NCBI RefSeq assembly: GCF_008831285.2
Contig: NC_045142.1
Span: 7,230,713 to 7,294,712, forward strand
DNA: 64,000 nt
Direction: 5' to 3'
DNA from: Nymphaea colorata
Lineage: Eukaryota; Streptophyta; Magnoliopsida; Nymphaeales; Nymphaeaceae
Shown here piece by piece: positions 23,343 to 36,400 of this stretch (position 1 is its first letter; every line of letters starts with the position of its first letter). Both the position numbers and the translations under genes were made by a program. The notes beneath the pieces are model-generated. The model did no database searches and was not told where the DNA came from. It saw only the letters and a program-made list of their open reading frames with translations.

Positions 23343-26300
23343 CTAGTCACTGCAATGCAATTCATAAAGCCTAGCACACAAGATGTAATAAAGGAAATTG
23401 AGCCCTCCCAACCCCGCCAGCATCCAGTAGACGTTGTCTACACGTCCTCTGTTGATGTCATCAGTCAGCCATGGCGTAGCATTCTGCAGTGCATGAACAA
23501 CAGTCGTACTCAAATAATATCCGATCCCAAGAGACAACAAGGACACTGACGCGCCGAGGTTCTTGAGGGAAGCCGGAAATTCTTGGTAGTACAGGTTCAC
23601 TAGGTTAGGAACATAGAAAGCCGAGCCTACTCCAAAGATCACCAGCGGCAAAACCAGCCAAAGGGCTGAGATTGGAACAACGGCATCAAGGTGGTCACCG
23701 GGAAAGGCAAGACCACGTTGGTGCATTACCTGAATCCTTCTTCGTTCAACCCAGGCCATGGCGGCCAAGCCAATGATGGCTAGCACATGTCCCATGCCTA
23801 TCTTGTGAAGAAGCGTGAACGGCCGCCGAAGCAGCGACCTGGAGAACGGATAAAGAAATCTATCCATGAGTGGTAGGGAGATGGCCATGCTGATGTAGGA
23901 GAAGACTTTGAAAGAAGCTGCCGGAATCTTGAAGCTTGAGCCCAGACTGCGGTCCATGGCGAGAGACTGCAGAATGGTGAGATTGATCTGAACGGCAATG
24001 GCGGTGTTGAGGTAGATTCCGGTGGACCATAGAGGAAACAGCCGGATCAGAGTCTTGAGGTCTTCCACTTCTTGGACGGTGCATAGTCTCCAGCGCTTCG
24101 CTATGGAGCCGTCCAAGTGGGTGTCACCAACCGTTATGAGAGAAGCCTTGTTCAGGAAACTGTAGAGGAAAACGGAAGTTGCTATTGAAGATTTAGGCAT
24201 ATTTTTGGGCAGAACAATTTCAACATGAATAAAAAAAAAAATATGATAATAATGCCATTCTTTCAAACAAGAGCTGCCACACTTGCATTAGGATAATTTA
24301 AATTAAAGAACCAAGAGCAAGAAAGAGATACCCTGAAGAGCGGAAACCCCACCCCCCTTTTCCCATACCTCTCCCCCCTTTTTCATACCTTTTAGGTTGA
24401 CATAAGTGAGGAAGGTGACAAGAAGAAAGAGTTACTAAATATGCTCTATTATGTTGGATAAAGGGGAAATTTTATAAAACCCACTTAAAAGAATTGGCAA
24501 TAAGCGACAGACACTTAACATTTTCATACTGTTAAAACAAATCCAACACAAAATTATTTTTGAAAATTTAATTTTTTAATTAGCAAAAAATCCTTTTTCC
24601 GTTCAAAGTTACTTAGTACAATTACGGTTTGACTTAATCACATAATTATTTTAATTAGTTATTTAGACATAAGTAATCATTCATTAATAATATTAGATAA
24701 GTAGAAATTTAAACGAATTAACCATTGAGCTTACAAATTGTCTGTACTAAAGGTACTTTAATCTTTTTGATTAAGTGAAGTTAGTAATAAGTTACGGTCA
24801 GTAGGCAAGTGATTGGTTTTCAATTAATAATACAAAAGTTAGACGTCTTAGTAATAATATGAAAAACTTAAGTTAGCATTTTGATAACACCTTTAGAAAG
24901 TGTCGTTTTGCAAAATTGTTTTGAATACGGGTGACACTCTCGAGACGATATTTTCTAAAAAAAAAAAAAATGGACGGTCCCGATTGTTCACTCCCTTTTG
25001 AAAATGTTATTTTATCAATGTTTTGACTGTAAACAATGTTTTGGATGGAAACCCAAATTCTGCCTCCATTTAACTGTGTCATCCAAGAACAGCCTAAGTG
25101 TATGTGGCAACTCCATTAATTTTCAAGTTTCTTTAAATGAAAAGTTATTAATAGTTAATCTTGATGTAAAAGTTTACCTTGGCAGGGAATGCCTTATGCC
25201 TGGAAGGGTGAAACACAACCGAGCAGCAAAGTGGCTCACGATAAATGAGTTTGAGTTTTGAATCTTTGCGGACGCTGTTATGTTCTACTAAAAAATGATT
25301 TTTCCCCTTAAGGTGAACGCCATTTAACGGAACTGCAATAGTGCCTGGGCTCCTGATTGATGACTGGAAGTATACCTGAAGCTTGAAGTCAATTCTGAAT
25401 GTTTGCCACTGCCATGATAGTAGTCCTCTTCCTTCACTGACAATCTGAGCTTAGTTTTCCGAGTCGCACAGACCACAACGCGAGCCAAGTTGATGAAAGG
25501 ACTGCCTTCCGGTCTCGTGTCCCTGCAGCACCACTTGGCCGGAACAAACAGCGCCAGACAAAGGGCGCTCAGCACTGCACACAGTCCATAGCCCCAGTTC
25601 CAACCCACGTTGTCCATGACGTAAACGGTCACCAATGACGGAACAAGCGTCGAGACTGTGGTCGTGAGGAAATAGTAACTAGCAAACCTTTCCTGCTCCT
25701 CCTTCCTGTCAAACTGGTTCGAGCCCATTGTAACGTAGGTGAAGCTGGTCCCTGCTGTGCCCAGGGTGGTGACGCTGAAGGCCAAGCACAGGAACGCAAA
25801 CTGGGTCCGCGTGGGGGGTTGGCACGAGCCCAGTTGGTGGTTGCACGAAGGTGGTGCCATGGATGGAAGCGATGCTGCCAATGCTAACATCAAAGTCCCC
25901 TGAAGGTCATCGGGAAAGTATGTGGGTATGTATGTAATTAGATAGGAATTATTTGTGCTGCTTTTATGAAGAATATTTCATCTTGCTATTCAATAAGAGG
26001 GTCAAAGCCTTCACCCTTCTCCCTATTCCTTCAGGACACCCCGCTTGTTTTGGGTGTTTCGAGGTGATGCTATTGTACTTTAACTTAAATATTGGTTATC
26101 AATTTTTGCGACACACAAAGTTTTGTTGACACCATGATGATTCGGAATGAACATTAGCCACTCACTGGCCCCCACCTAATCCATTATGCCAGCTCCCTCT
26201 AGGATTTGTGTTGCCTTTATTAGGCAGATATTGTGCTCAATTATATATATAGATCACAGCTCAAATTCAATTTGAACTCAAGATCTTGCATAAAACTCGT

Positions 26301-28635
26301 CTCATAATCCGGTAAGTGGTTTGCATAAGTTGCGACAACCTGATTATTATGAAAGTTATTATTTTTTGTGAAAATACATATACTTGAAGGTCTTTTAGTA
26401 GTGGGAACAGCAATCAAATTATTATACAAATGCAGATATATGTAAGACAATAACGTAGTGTTCCACAAACTACAAAAGAGTTTGTTATTGTTTTCATTAT
26501 CAAACAGCCTTTTGTAATATGACAAAAGGTATTGAATTGTTTTCATTATCAGGTATTGAATTGTTTTCATTATCAAACAGCCTTTTGTAATATGACAAAA
26601 GGTATTGAAGGGAGAACATCTGTCATGCAAGTTAATTCTAAAGGAACCGACTCTACTTTAGAAACATGTTATGTGACAAATGAATTAGCAAAACATTTTC
26701 TGCGTATCATTGACACTGAGGTTAGTCCAGGCCTAGGTTACAAAAGTCAAGCATGTGCAACTAGAGGTCAACTCATTTTAAACAACATATGGATGGATAT
26801 CGAGCTAAGTTTATTAACCATTCGACTTCAATTTTGGCTTGAACTTGACTCGTTTAACATATGAATGGATATCGAGCTGAGTTTATTAAAGTTGATTACT
26901 GGTGGAGCTTGAGGCAGGCGAGCTTGAGTAACTAGATTCATTATGCAGCCCTATCAAAAGCGTAGGTGTTCACGACAATGAACAATCTGCTACCCACGAA
27001 CTGTTCATTTGAGGAGCCCATATTTTAACTCTAGTTTTAAGATAGGCCTCACATCTCTAATTACTTAATTCCGGCTTTTCTTTTTGTTGAAATTTCTAAA
27101 AGACTGTTTTCTAGTACCGTTTTTTTAAGTTAAAAAGGGCGTTTGTATGACAACCAAAAACCACAATTTGGAGGCAAAACCTGCTTTTATCTCCAAAACC
27201 AAATATTCAGAGAAAACTCGGTTATGATAAAATCTGGTTCTATTAAAAGCACCCATGGCCCTTCGAAGATCATTCAAAATCTAGTTTGCGGATGCGCCAC
27301 AGAAGCAAATAAACAAGTTTATAGAACTGATTAAAAATCTTGGTTTTCATAAAACTAAGTTTTTAGTGAATGGAGTTAGACAAGGGTGTCATCCAAACTC
27401 CCCTCTGTTTCATTCTCACACCAAAGATTTCTCTTTTTTGCCCATGAAAAATGAAAGCCTCTTGGTCAATTCATGGTGCAAACGGACACTTCAGATTTAA
27501 TGGCAGCATAAATAAATGTCCAGGTCTTAAATTTCTGACCGTTGCTCATGAAAGCAAGGTCGCATATGACATGTCCAATCGCAAATAGAAAGCACACTAT
27601 CTTTCAAAACCATCCAATCCGACGATGGTTATATGCATCCCTGGTGTACCCATTATAGTGTAGAATGACCATAATTTCCTCCATAAGTAAAAAGGAAATC
27701 TTTTGGTGTAGCAATAGGATGGTGCACTCAACTCACTCTACATCTAATCGACCACTTCCATCAAGTGTCTTCCCTCACCCGTTGAAAGAAACAAAATATT
27801 ATTTGAGAAACGACTTCTATTCTGAATGATACGAGTTTCACTGGGGGGAAGCAGCAGGATTCTGGTCTACCAAGGGTGCCTCTCGGGCAGGGAAGTTCCT
27901 CAGGGGTAAAAGTTTCTACTGTTTAGCATAGTTATGACCACGATCCAACCAACGTTATTATATCAAGTAAAAATTTACTGGGCAAGCAGTTTAGAAGCTC
28001 AAATGAGGTGAAGAAGCCAGCGATCGATCAAGAAGAACGCATAAAAATCGGAGAAAAATACATACCAAAAAGGAGATGAACGTGAAGACAGAAATGGTTA
28101 AGAAGCAGCCCAGGTAGGAATCACAGAGGACGGCGCCTGCCACCGGAGACAGGCACGTGACAGAGTTGATTATATTGGTGATCTGCGATGCGCGGATGTT
28201 GCTGATGTTGAACCGGCGGACAAGGAACTGCAATAGGTTTATGGTTACTCCACAAGAGGCAATCGTGGAAGCCAATGAACTCCCTGCAATACAACAACAC
28301 CAACAACATTTACCTTTCATTTAATTGTTTCCTCGTGATGCTGAACTCCTAGTTCACAAGGAGAAGGGGTGAATTGTCCCTAAAAATAGCATCGTTCCTA
28401 GCCATGCATCCAGAGTTCTCACCAGAAGACACACACAAGCATAATACTTTCCCTGCAAAAAGTTCAAGTGAGTGTTACCCAGAATAAAAGGGGCTGTTAC
28501 CCATCCGCCACCATTCTTAGGACTGGTCTGCCCGACTTTCTCGTTTGGCATTTCAGTGGCAAGGGCTGGTACCAGACCGCCTTCTTCCTCTAGGGAAGCC
28601 ATTTCTTGTTCAATGTTTTCTGTCTCCTTCTCCAT
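23343..28635 (-). CDS. NPF copy C: intact NPF2/NAXT-like nitrate/anion transporter
   Basis: Exons 28479-28635, 28066-28283, 25376-25899 and 23343-24159 join to 571 codons plus stop. The start MEKETENIEQEM was chosen by alignment with A, B and D; an in-frame methionine 24 codons upstream is not conserved. Residues 1-45 are a hydrophilic N-terminus. Helix 1 lies in GGGWVTAPFILG (ExxER absent) and RASQITNIINSV, PVAGAVLCDSYLG lie in helices 2-3. Residues 126-300 carry the PTR-type block SNQFDRKEEQE, DNVGWNWGYG and RPEGSPF. Residues 301-571 carry helices 7-12 with LFPLWSTGIYL, KIPAASF, YYQEFPASLKNLGAS and DDINRGRVDNVYW. Family role: proton-linked or passive anion transport, with nitrate efflux known for Arabidopsis NAXT1. 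Its upstream region differs from all sister copies. Confidence 0.93.
24160..25375 (-). other. Intron 3 of copy C
   Basis: 1216 bases, GTATAC donor and CTACAG acceptor. AT-rich, related to intron 3 of B and D. No gene. Confidence 0.6.
25900..28065 (-). other. Intron 2 of copy C
   Basis: 2166 bases, related to intron 2 of A, B and D. It contains a local tandem duplication at about 26490-26610 (CAAACAGCCTTTTGTAATAT twice, with TATTGAATTGTTTTCATTATC repeats). No gene. Confidence 0.65.
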
Positions 28636-28723
28636 TTTTTTTGTGCGCGTTTCGGGGATGGCTTTTGCCAACCAAAAAAGCTGATTACATGCACAATCTT
28701 TGTGCACCTTCGCATCATCAAGA

Positions 28724-28797
28724 GAGATGGGTGCTTAACACCTAAACAGAGATGGTGCTTAACACCCAAACAGACATGGGTGCTTGACACCTATCTA
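28724..28797. repeat. Three tandem copies of a 25-bp unit upstream of copy C
   Basis: Units at 28724-28748, 28749-28772 and 28773-28797 share GATGGGTGCTTAACACC with single changes. They lie 90-160 bases upstream of the start codon of C. Confidence 0.85.
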
Positions 28798-29109
28798 TCC
28801 CTTGACGTGAGCCAAGAGAACACACGTCGTGTCACCGGGAACTGTGCCCAGTGCACGTAACCACCTCTCACCAAGGTTGTGTCGGGCAGTTCTCCTTCCA
28901 CAGAAGAACGACACAGTGTGTTCCGACGGGCCGGGTTCGGGCTTGACCCGGCCCGGTTATAATAAAATAAAATATTTTTAAAATTATAAAATAATTTTTT
29001 TAAATATATATATTTGTTATTAATAAATATATATTATTAAAACAAAAAAATTTAAAAATATATTTTTAATTTTTAACGGACTTAATCGGGTCGAGCCTGG
29101 GCTAGTTTG

Positions 29110-29420
29110 GAGTATTGATTTCAGAATTGAAAATGACATATTTGATAAAACATCAATTAAAATTTCATAATTAATGAATTAAAAACATCTGCCTTAAAGG
29201 GAGATGAAAAAAATTCTAAAATTTTGGAATCGTATTTTTAACTCCTAAGGCTGAAGTTATAGAATTCTAGAATTAAAATTCTCATTTTTTATGAAATGAG
29301 AATTGTGTTATCAAACAAAAAAAATTTTGATTCTAGAATTATATGATTCTGCCATGGGGTGAAATTATGACTGAATTAATTAATTAACATCAACTCTCAT
29401 GTTTGACAAAAAAGATAGAA
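29110..29420. repeat. Dispersed AT-rich repeat, related to 54941-55345
   Basis: Both stretches contain GAATTCTAGAA, TAAAATTC and ATGAAATGAGAATTGTGTTA-like strings. It probably belongs to the same MITE family as 54941-55345, but its ends are not clear here. Confidence 0.45.
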
Positions 29421-30990
29421 TAATGGTCTTATTCTTAGGTATTTTTATCACATAATAAATGACAAACATGTTATCGACATTCCCTAAGGCATGAGTATTT
29501 TCTGCACAACCAAAACGCGGGATGCAATATTCATTTTTGGAAAATCTGAAAAGCCTACGATTGAGATGTGTATGCTTTGCAGATTGACTATCATGGATGT
29601 CATTTCAATATTATTGACATTTAGTGCGCACCATTCAGCACCACTCAACGTTAGTGCTGCCCACCAATAATCGCAAGTGGCGAACAGCTTTTAGTTTAAA
29701 ATTAGTTAAAACTCAGTGTGTGTGGCACTCTTGAATCGGTCATTGGATCAAATCAATGTGCCCCAAATATTGGCAGTAAGAACACTCACGGAGTGTCCAA
29801 CGAAATTTGGAGCAGGTTCTCTCAAGGAACTGTATCTCCAACTAGAACTATAGTTTGCAAATCATCATCAAACCTCTTCAATTGTTCACTTTGCCTAATA
29901 ATCATGCGCAGATTGGGTTGAAGCCAGAGCTGAACACAATTCTTGTACTGTGCAAGATAAGAAACTACTATGCAACAAGACTCTAATGGCTTCTTGAAGG
30001 TGATAAAACAATAGATCCTTTGCCCAAACATATGTCAAAGGTCATTTCAAAGCACATGGCACGCATCATAAAGAAAAAAGGCCACGATTGAGTCTACTAT
30101 GCTTCGGCACTGCTTCTACATCGTGAAGTTAAAAGGGCAGTCTTCCACCTGACAGCAAAAGTGGCTCTACCAGTGAGAGATTCTATGAATGCTTCTATTC
30201 TATACATTGAGATCTCAGTGGTGGACGGGGAACATATTCAAGAGTGTAAACAAATCTCTCCTTTTGGTCTTATCTTTGAGATAATGTTTCATGCGCACAT
30301 GTTGGTGTTAGGAAAGGATAGACAATAGTGCAAATAACAGGGTAAGTTAAAAAAAAAGAAAAGAATTGAACACCTTTTTTTTTTAGGTGGAAGGAGAGGA
30401 GGACTTATTGGTGGAGGTGGTGGTGCGGTTGCAGATATCAGACAATAGCACTGAGCTCGGGTCATAAATCGGAGATATTTTTAATGTCTCTTTTAAGTTC
30501 TTTAAGAACATGTTAATGTTACATGAATATGCCTCAAAATTAAAGTAAATTCATGTAACACTTGTTCACATGTTTCATGAATCTACTCCAATTTTGAGGC
30601 AGATTTATGAAATACTTATACAGCGTTTGTCGTATCAAATGACCCCTTAAGGGCAAGTTCTTATCATATTCATAATTGTCAGTTGTTAAGTTAGTGAAGA
30701 GTATCATTTGGCTGGCTAAAAGCACTGACATTTTGAGAACACTTTCAGTACAATACCTGAATTAATTCTAAGCAACATAAACATAATTAGATTTTCAGTA
30801 TTGCAAAAATGAATGCATCAATTGCCCTTAGAACTTCTGAATTATTTATTTTGAGTGGACTTAATTCAGTTTAACTGGTTACAATTACCTAATCAGCTTG
30901 AATAAGTGATACCTAATTGATCAATTTCGATTAGAGAAGTCTCGAAATTGAGTACTCTTAAAGCAAAAGCTTTGTGGTCGCAATACATTT

Positions 30991-33492
30991 TCCACTTTTT
31001 ATTAATAACCAGAGTGATGGAGCCTGCTTTGGAGTAGGTCCACTATGGTTTGGACTAGGCCCTCACAAGGATGCAATGGTAGAGCGAGAGAGAGAGAGAG
31101 AGAGAGAAAGTACGAACAGTGGTAGGGACATTGTTGCTTAGGAGAACTCCGCCTGGGTTGCGAAGAACCACCGTCTTTATGACGTGGAGAGCTAGACATT
31201 GGAGAGCCTTCATGGTAGGCGACTTTACTGCTCCAAGAAGAGCTTGTGGTTGTTGTAGTACTATCATCCATGATGTGTTTTGAAGGAGAAAGGCAATGAA
31301 GAGTGTGTGCGGTCTTCTTCAAGCCCTTGAGATGGCAGGGAGGATGGACCGTCTCTAGCTATCTTTGGAATTGACAGACAGAGAAAGAAAGGAACAAAAA
31401 GCCAGAATCTTTGCGGAGAAAGAGAAAAAAAAAAAAACTTTTTTTCATTCTTCATCCATTACTTGCTCCAAATAAGCTTACTAATTGGTTTTTTTTATAA
31501 CTAAGCATAAATAATTCTAAATTTAAATAGCAGGAAAAATTCAAATTGCAAGTAACAAATGAAATTTAAGAAAATTTCCTAAAATCTTGCTCTATGGCAA
31601 CAAATAGGAAAGAGGCATGCACTATTTTGTCTAACTTTATATGGCCCTTCATTGTGTGGTCCCCACCTTGGGCTCCTCTTCCTTCCACGTGCCCATGATG
31701 TAACCTGTATTGGAAAAGTCAAAGTAGTAATTTGATGAAGCCAATTGACCGCACTGCCCACCACCTTTATTAGTTTTACGTTAGTATCCAAAAGCCTGCC
31801 TTGAAAGTTTAGATGATATGGTGCGCATTTTAATAAAGCCCCACAACTTTGGCTTTTCAAAATGTATTCTTTACCTTTTCACATGCATGAATTTGCCATT
31901 CTTGTGTGGGAATCATTTCCACTACCACCATTTAAGGCCTTGTCCTTGATGACTAGATTCACTTGTCTTTTTGCTTTTGCTGTTTGTTAACAGAACCAGC
32001 CATGAAATGAAATGGTATGGTGCATGTGGACAAATGTCCCTTTAGATGAGTCACCAAAAGCATCAACTGGTTCGGGCTCAAACAAAAGGCACCGGCCCAG
32101 GTGGGCCCCAGTCTGATAAGATTTTTTTTAATACTAATTTTATTGATTTTTATATATAATTATAATATTTTATTATAATTAATTATATATATATTATTTT
32201 ATATTAAAAATAATATTTTTAAATTTTAGTGAAGGGAAGACGCTTCTACCTTTACTTCACTATTTCTTTTCACTCACTCAAATCTCTTCCCTCCGCCATG
32301 ATTGCTAGGGACCTTGTTAAAACTCCCTTTGTACGCTACTTTTGCATTGTGATGAAAAAAAACATCTAAAGTTAATTTTAAGTAACGTACAGTTTGTATA
32401 TTAATGAACAACCTTGCCATGAGTGGCAGACATGCTATTTACAAACTCAATATCTTCTCAATATTGCTTTTCAAATAAAGAGTCCTGAACCTTTTTTTTT
32501 TAGAGAGATTAGCTATGGTTAGATGCAGGAGCGGAACCAATAGGGGGCTGCCAGGGCCCTGGCCCGTGCTTGAATTTTTTTTAAAGTCATGCCTAATTTT
32601 ATAAAAAATCACTTATCTTATATAAAAATTTTAAAAAATTATATTTCAGTTTCTATCAAAATTTTGAAACTATAATTCGACCGCCTTTATAAAAAAATTC
32701 ATGTATCCTTTCCTAATTAGATGAATCAGTATTCCTACCCATTTTTGTTGAGAGATTATTCACTCTCGCTAAATTAGACTCCCCGTATCTTCCAACATAA
32801 AGAAGTCAAGCCTCAGCCTAGCCTAGATGCAAGTTTAGTTAATGACAAATGTATTCTTTCTTCAAAAAAAAAAAAAACTTTTGGTACCATAAAAATGGAA
32901 ATTAAAAAAAATGATATGACTACAAAGAACATGCTTTTTAAAAAAATTACAAAAACATCCCCCTTTTTTTACTAAGTAAGTAAAATAATAATAATAATTA
33001 TTTTACAACCAACTGCATGCGGCTAAACACCCTTTTCACGACTGTACAATGATCTTTCAAATTTTGTTTCATTTCATATCCATATTATTCTTAGGAACCG
33101 TGACATCTTATTGTTAGGAACCATGAGATCGAGTTTTCTGAACGTGCATGCAACACATATGCACTAAAAAAAGAAAGAAAAGAGTTTGGGCCATTTTTTT
33201 TACAAAGGTAGTATATTTTAGATATTTAACATTTTTATAATTTTCTAATTATCCTTCTAAAAGCCTCCCACTTCGATGTTAAAAAATCGAAATAAATTTG
33301 TGAAATTTTCATTTCTTGCGAGTTTTTCAAAATCTTGCGATTATTTCCCTGTTTTTCATTTTATTTGATTTGTTCATAAATGTGAAAATCTCACAATATC
33401 TGTGACACTGATTCGACGTGTATAATATATTACTATCCTTTATTTTCATATTACACGTAGCTGGTGGAAATTGATTGACAAGCACCACATGG
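30991..33492. other. Intergenic block downstream of copy D
   Basis: Paralogous to 8050-10238 and 20840-23342. Contains a GA run (31082-31107), a GC-box repeat with TATA-rich core (32085-32220) and the MITE at 32526-32715. ORFs on the minus strand (31002-31322) are serine-rich and not conserved in sister blocks. Confidence 0.6.
32526..32715. mobile_element. Tip100-like hAT MITE with 8-bp target-site duplication
   Basis: 190 bp. Left end CAGGAGCGGAACCAATAGGG is close to CAGGGGCGGAGCC, and an internal GGGCCCTGGCCC box is shared with the copies at 44108 and 54020. Flanks are GTTAGATG (32518-32525) and ATTAGATG (32716-32723). The A unit has a single GTTAGATG at 9304-9311 with no insert. Confidence 0.85.
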
Positions 33493-36400
33493 CTAGCCAC
33501 TGCTCTTCAATTCGTAAAGCTTAGCACACAAGACGTAGTAAAGGAAATTGAGCGCTCCCAATGCCACAAGCAACCAGTAGACGTTGTCTACACGTCCTCT
33601 GTCGATATCATCAGTCAGCCATGGCGTCGCCTTCTGCACTGCGTGAACCAAGGTTGTGCTCAAATAATATCCGATCCCAACAGCCAACGAGGACATTGAC
33701 GTGCCGACGTTCTTGAGGGAAGCCGGAAATTCTTGGTAGTACAAGTTCACTTGGTTAGGAATATAGAAAGCCGAGCCTACTCCAAGGATCACCAGCGGCA
33801 AGACCAGCCAAAGGGCTGAGATTGGAACAACGGCATCAAGGTGGTCGCCGGCGACGGCAAGACCACGTTGGTGGATTACCTGAAGCCTTCTTGCCTCAAC
33901 ACAGGCCATGGCGGCCAAGCCAACGATGGTTATCACATGTCCCACGCCTATCTTGTGAAGAAGGGTAAGCGGCCGTCGAACCATCAACCTGGAGAACGGA
34001 TAAAAGAATCTGTCGATGAGTGGTAGGGAGATGGCCATGCTGGCGTAGAAGAAGACTTGGAAGGAAGCTGCCGGAACCTTGAAGCTTGAGCCCAGACTGC
34101 GGTCCATGACGAGAGATTGCAGGATGGTAAGATTGGTCTGAACGGCAGTGGCGACGGTGAGGTAGATTCCGGTGGACCATAGAGGGAACAGCCGGATCAG
34201 AGGCTTGAGGTCTTCCACTTCTTGGATAGTGCATAGTCTCCAGCGCTTTGCTATGGATCCATCCAAGTGGGTGTCACCTCCCGCTATAAGAGCAGCTTTG
34301 TTGATGAAACTGTAGAGGGAAAAGAAAATTGCTATTGAAAATCTAGACATTGTTGGGCAGAACAATTTTAATACGAATCAAGAATCATGATATTAATGTC
34401 ATCCTTCCAAACAAGAGCCTGTCGCACATGCATCTGGAGAATTTAAATCATAGAAAAAGTCAATGAACGAGAAGAAAAGAAAGAGTGGAGAGACACACCG
34501 AAAGTCCCTCCCCTGCTCTTGAGTTCAAAGTTACATAGGAAAAATTAGGGTTTACCTTGAGAACTTTCTGACTCAAAATAAAAAAAAAACCACATAATTA
34601 TTTTAAATGCTTATAGAGGAAGTAACTTATTTAGATATAAATAGTCATGTATCAGTAATATTATATAAGTTACAAAATTAACACGAATTAACTATTGAAG
34701 CTTTAGAATTGTCTTCACTAAAGTTATTTTGAACCTTTTTTTGTGGCAAGTTATCAACAAGTTAGGGTCAGTAGGCAACTGATTGTTGTCTTATTAATAA
34801 TATGAAAAAATTAAAAAATTAGCAGTTGGATGATGCCCTTAAAAAGTGTCGTCTTGCAAACATTATGTCTCCTTAAAAGGTGGTTTTTTAGCTAGATTTT
34901 GAAGCTTGATTTATCGGTATGGGTGACACTCTCCAGGCTATATTTTCTGCAAAAAAAAAAAAAAAAAACCCTAGACGGGCAAGATTGTTTGCCCTTTTTT
35001 AATGTCATTCTGATCAAAACTAGGTTCATCACAAACTCAGTTTTAAGTGTCATAAAAAAACTGCCTTAAACAACATTTTGGAGGCAAACCAACATTTTGC
35101 CTCCATTTAAATATGTCATCAAAGAACGGTAAGGTACAACCCAATTAATTTTCAAATATATCTTTTTTTTTTAAATGAAAAGTTATTAATAATTTTTACT
35201 ACAAAAGTTTACTTTAGCAAAGCACATAAGTTGAAATAGTAGCAGGCACTACACTCAAGTTGAATTGTATTCCTAAGTTCACACAAGTTTCCAAACACCT
35301 CTAGATCCTGTGGATAAGAGGGAGGGGGTCAGCATCTCACTCGAGCGGCTGTGTTCTCTCCCATACATACAGGTGACTTTTGTAAGGGAGCATGTCTAGA
35401 AACAAGATGACAAAATATTATAGTCAAAATTATTTTTCCCTCTTATTGAATGCCAACAACTATCTCTCACAAATAACTATAATAGTGCCAAGGTCTCGTG
35501 AACCTGAGATTAGAAGTCAGTTGTGAATGCTTGTCACTGCCATGATAGTAGTCCTCTTCCTTCACTGACAGCCTGAGCTTAATTTTTCGAACTGCACTGA
35601 CCACAACGCGAGCCAAGTTGGTGAAAGGACTGCCTTCCGGCCTCACGTTCCTGCAGCACCACTTGGCTGGAACAAACAGCGCGAAACTAACGGCGCACAG
35701 CACTGCACAAAGTCCATAGCCCCAGTTCCATCCCACGTTGTCCATGATGTAAACGATCACCGTCGACGGTAGAAAAGTCGAGACTGTGGTCGTGAGGAAA
35801 AAGTAACTGACAAACCTTTCCTGCTCCTCCTTCCTGTCAAACTGGTCTGCGCCGATCGTAACGTAGGTGAAGCTGGTTCCTGCTGTGCCCAATGTGGTGA
35901 CGCTGAAGGCCAAGCACAGGAAGGCAAACTGGGTCGGCGTGGGGGGTTGGCACGAGCCAAGTTGGTGGCTGCACGAAGGTGGCGCCAAGGATGGAAGCGA
36001 TGCTGCCAATGCTAACATCAAAGTCCCCTGAAAGATCACCAGAAACGTATGTGGGCATGTATGCAATTAGATGAGAATTATTTTGTGCTGTCTTTATTAA
36101 TATGATGAGGGGAGGAATATTTCATCCTACTACTACCCAGCAAGCCAGCAAGAGGAGAACCGAAGTAGCCTTTGCATTTCTCCATATCTCCCAAGTGTAT
36201 TAGTCTTGCTTTGGGCGTTTCAAGATGATGCCCTCACTATGCTTTAACTTGCATATTAATACATCTTTTTTGCAGCACAAGAAGTTAATATTACGAATAT
36301 TTTAAATGAAGACTGCCAACCTACCAACATCCGTTCTATCCGTTGTGCCAAACTCCTCGAGCATTTTTGTTTATCTTTACTAGGCAAATGTTGTGCTTAA

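Larger units (their letters stand above)
28680..30990. other. C-specific upstream segment, unrelated to sister promoters
   Basis: Similarity to the A, B and D upstream regions ends about 45 bases before the start codon of C. The segment begins with a 25-bp minisatellite (28724-28797). It then has GC-rich boxes (GACCCGGCCCGGTT near 28957, CGGGTCGAGCCTGGGC near 29088) around an AT-rich core, a repeat related to 54945-55340, and unrecognised sequence to 30990. ORFs (for example 29718-29921 plus) match nothing I recognise. Confidence 0.55.

Noticed and set aside
29718..30031. ORFs on both strands in the C-specific upstream segment
   Set aside because: Tested by eye for Copia, LINE and transposase motifs; none convincing.
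31002..31322. Serine/threonine-rich minus-strand ORF
   Set aside because: Low-complexity, includes a GA microsatellite, and is not conserved in the paralogous spacers.
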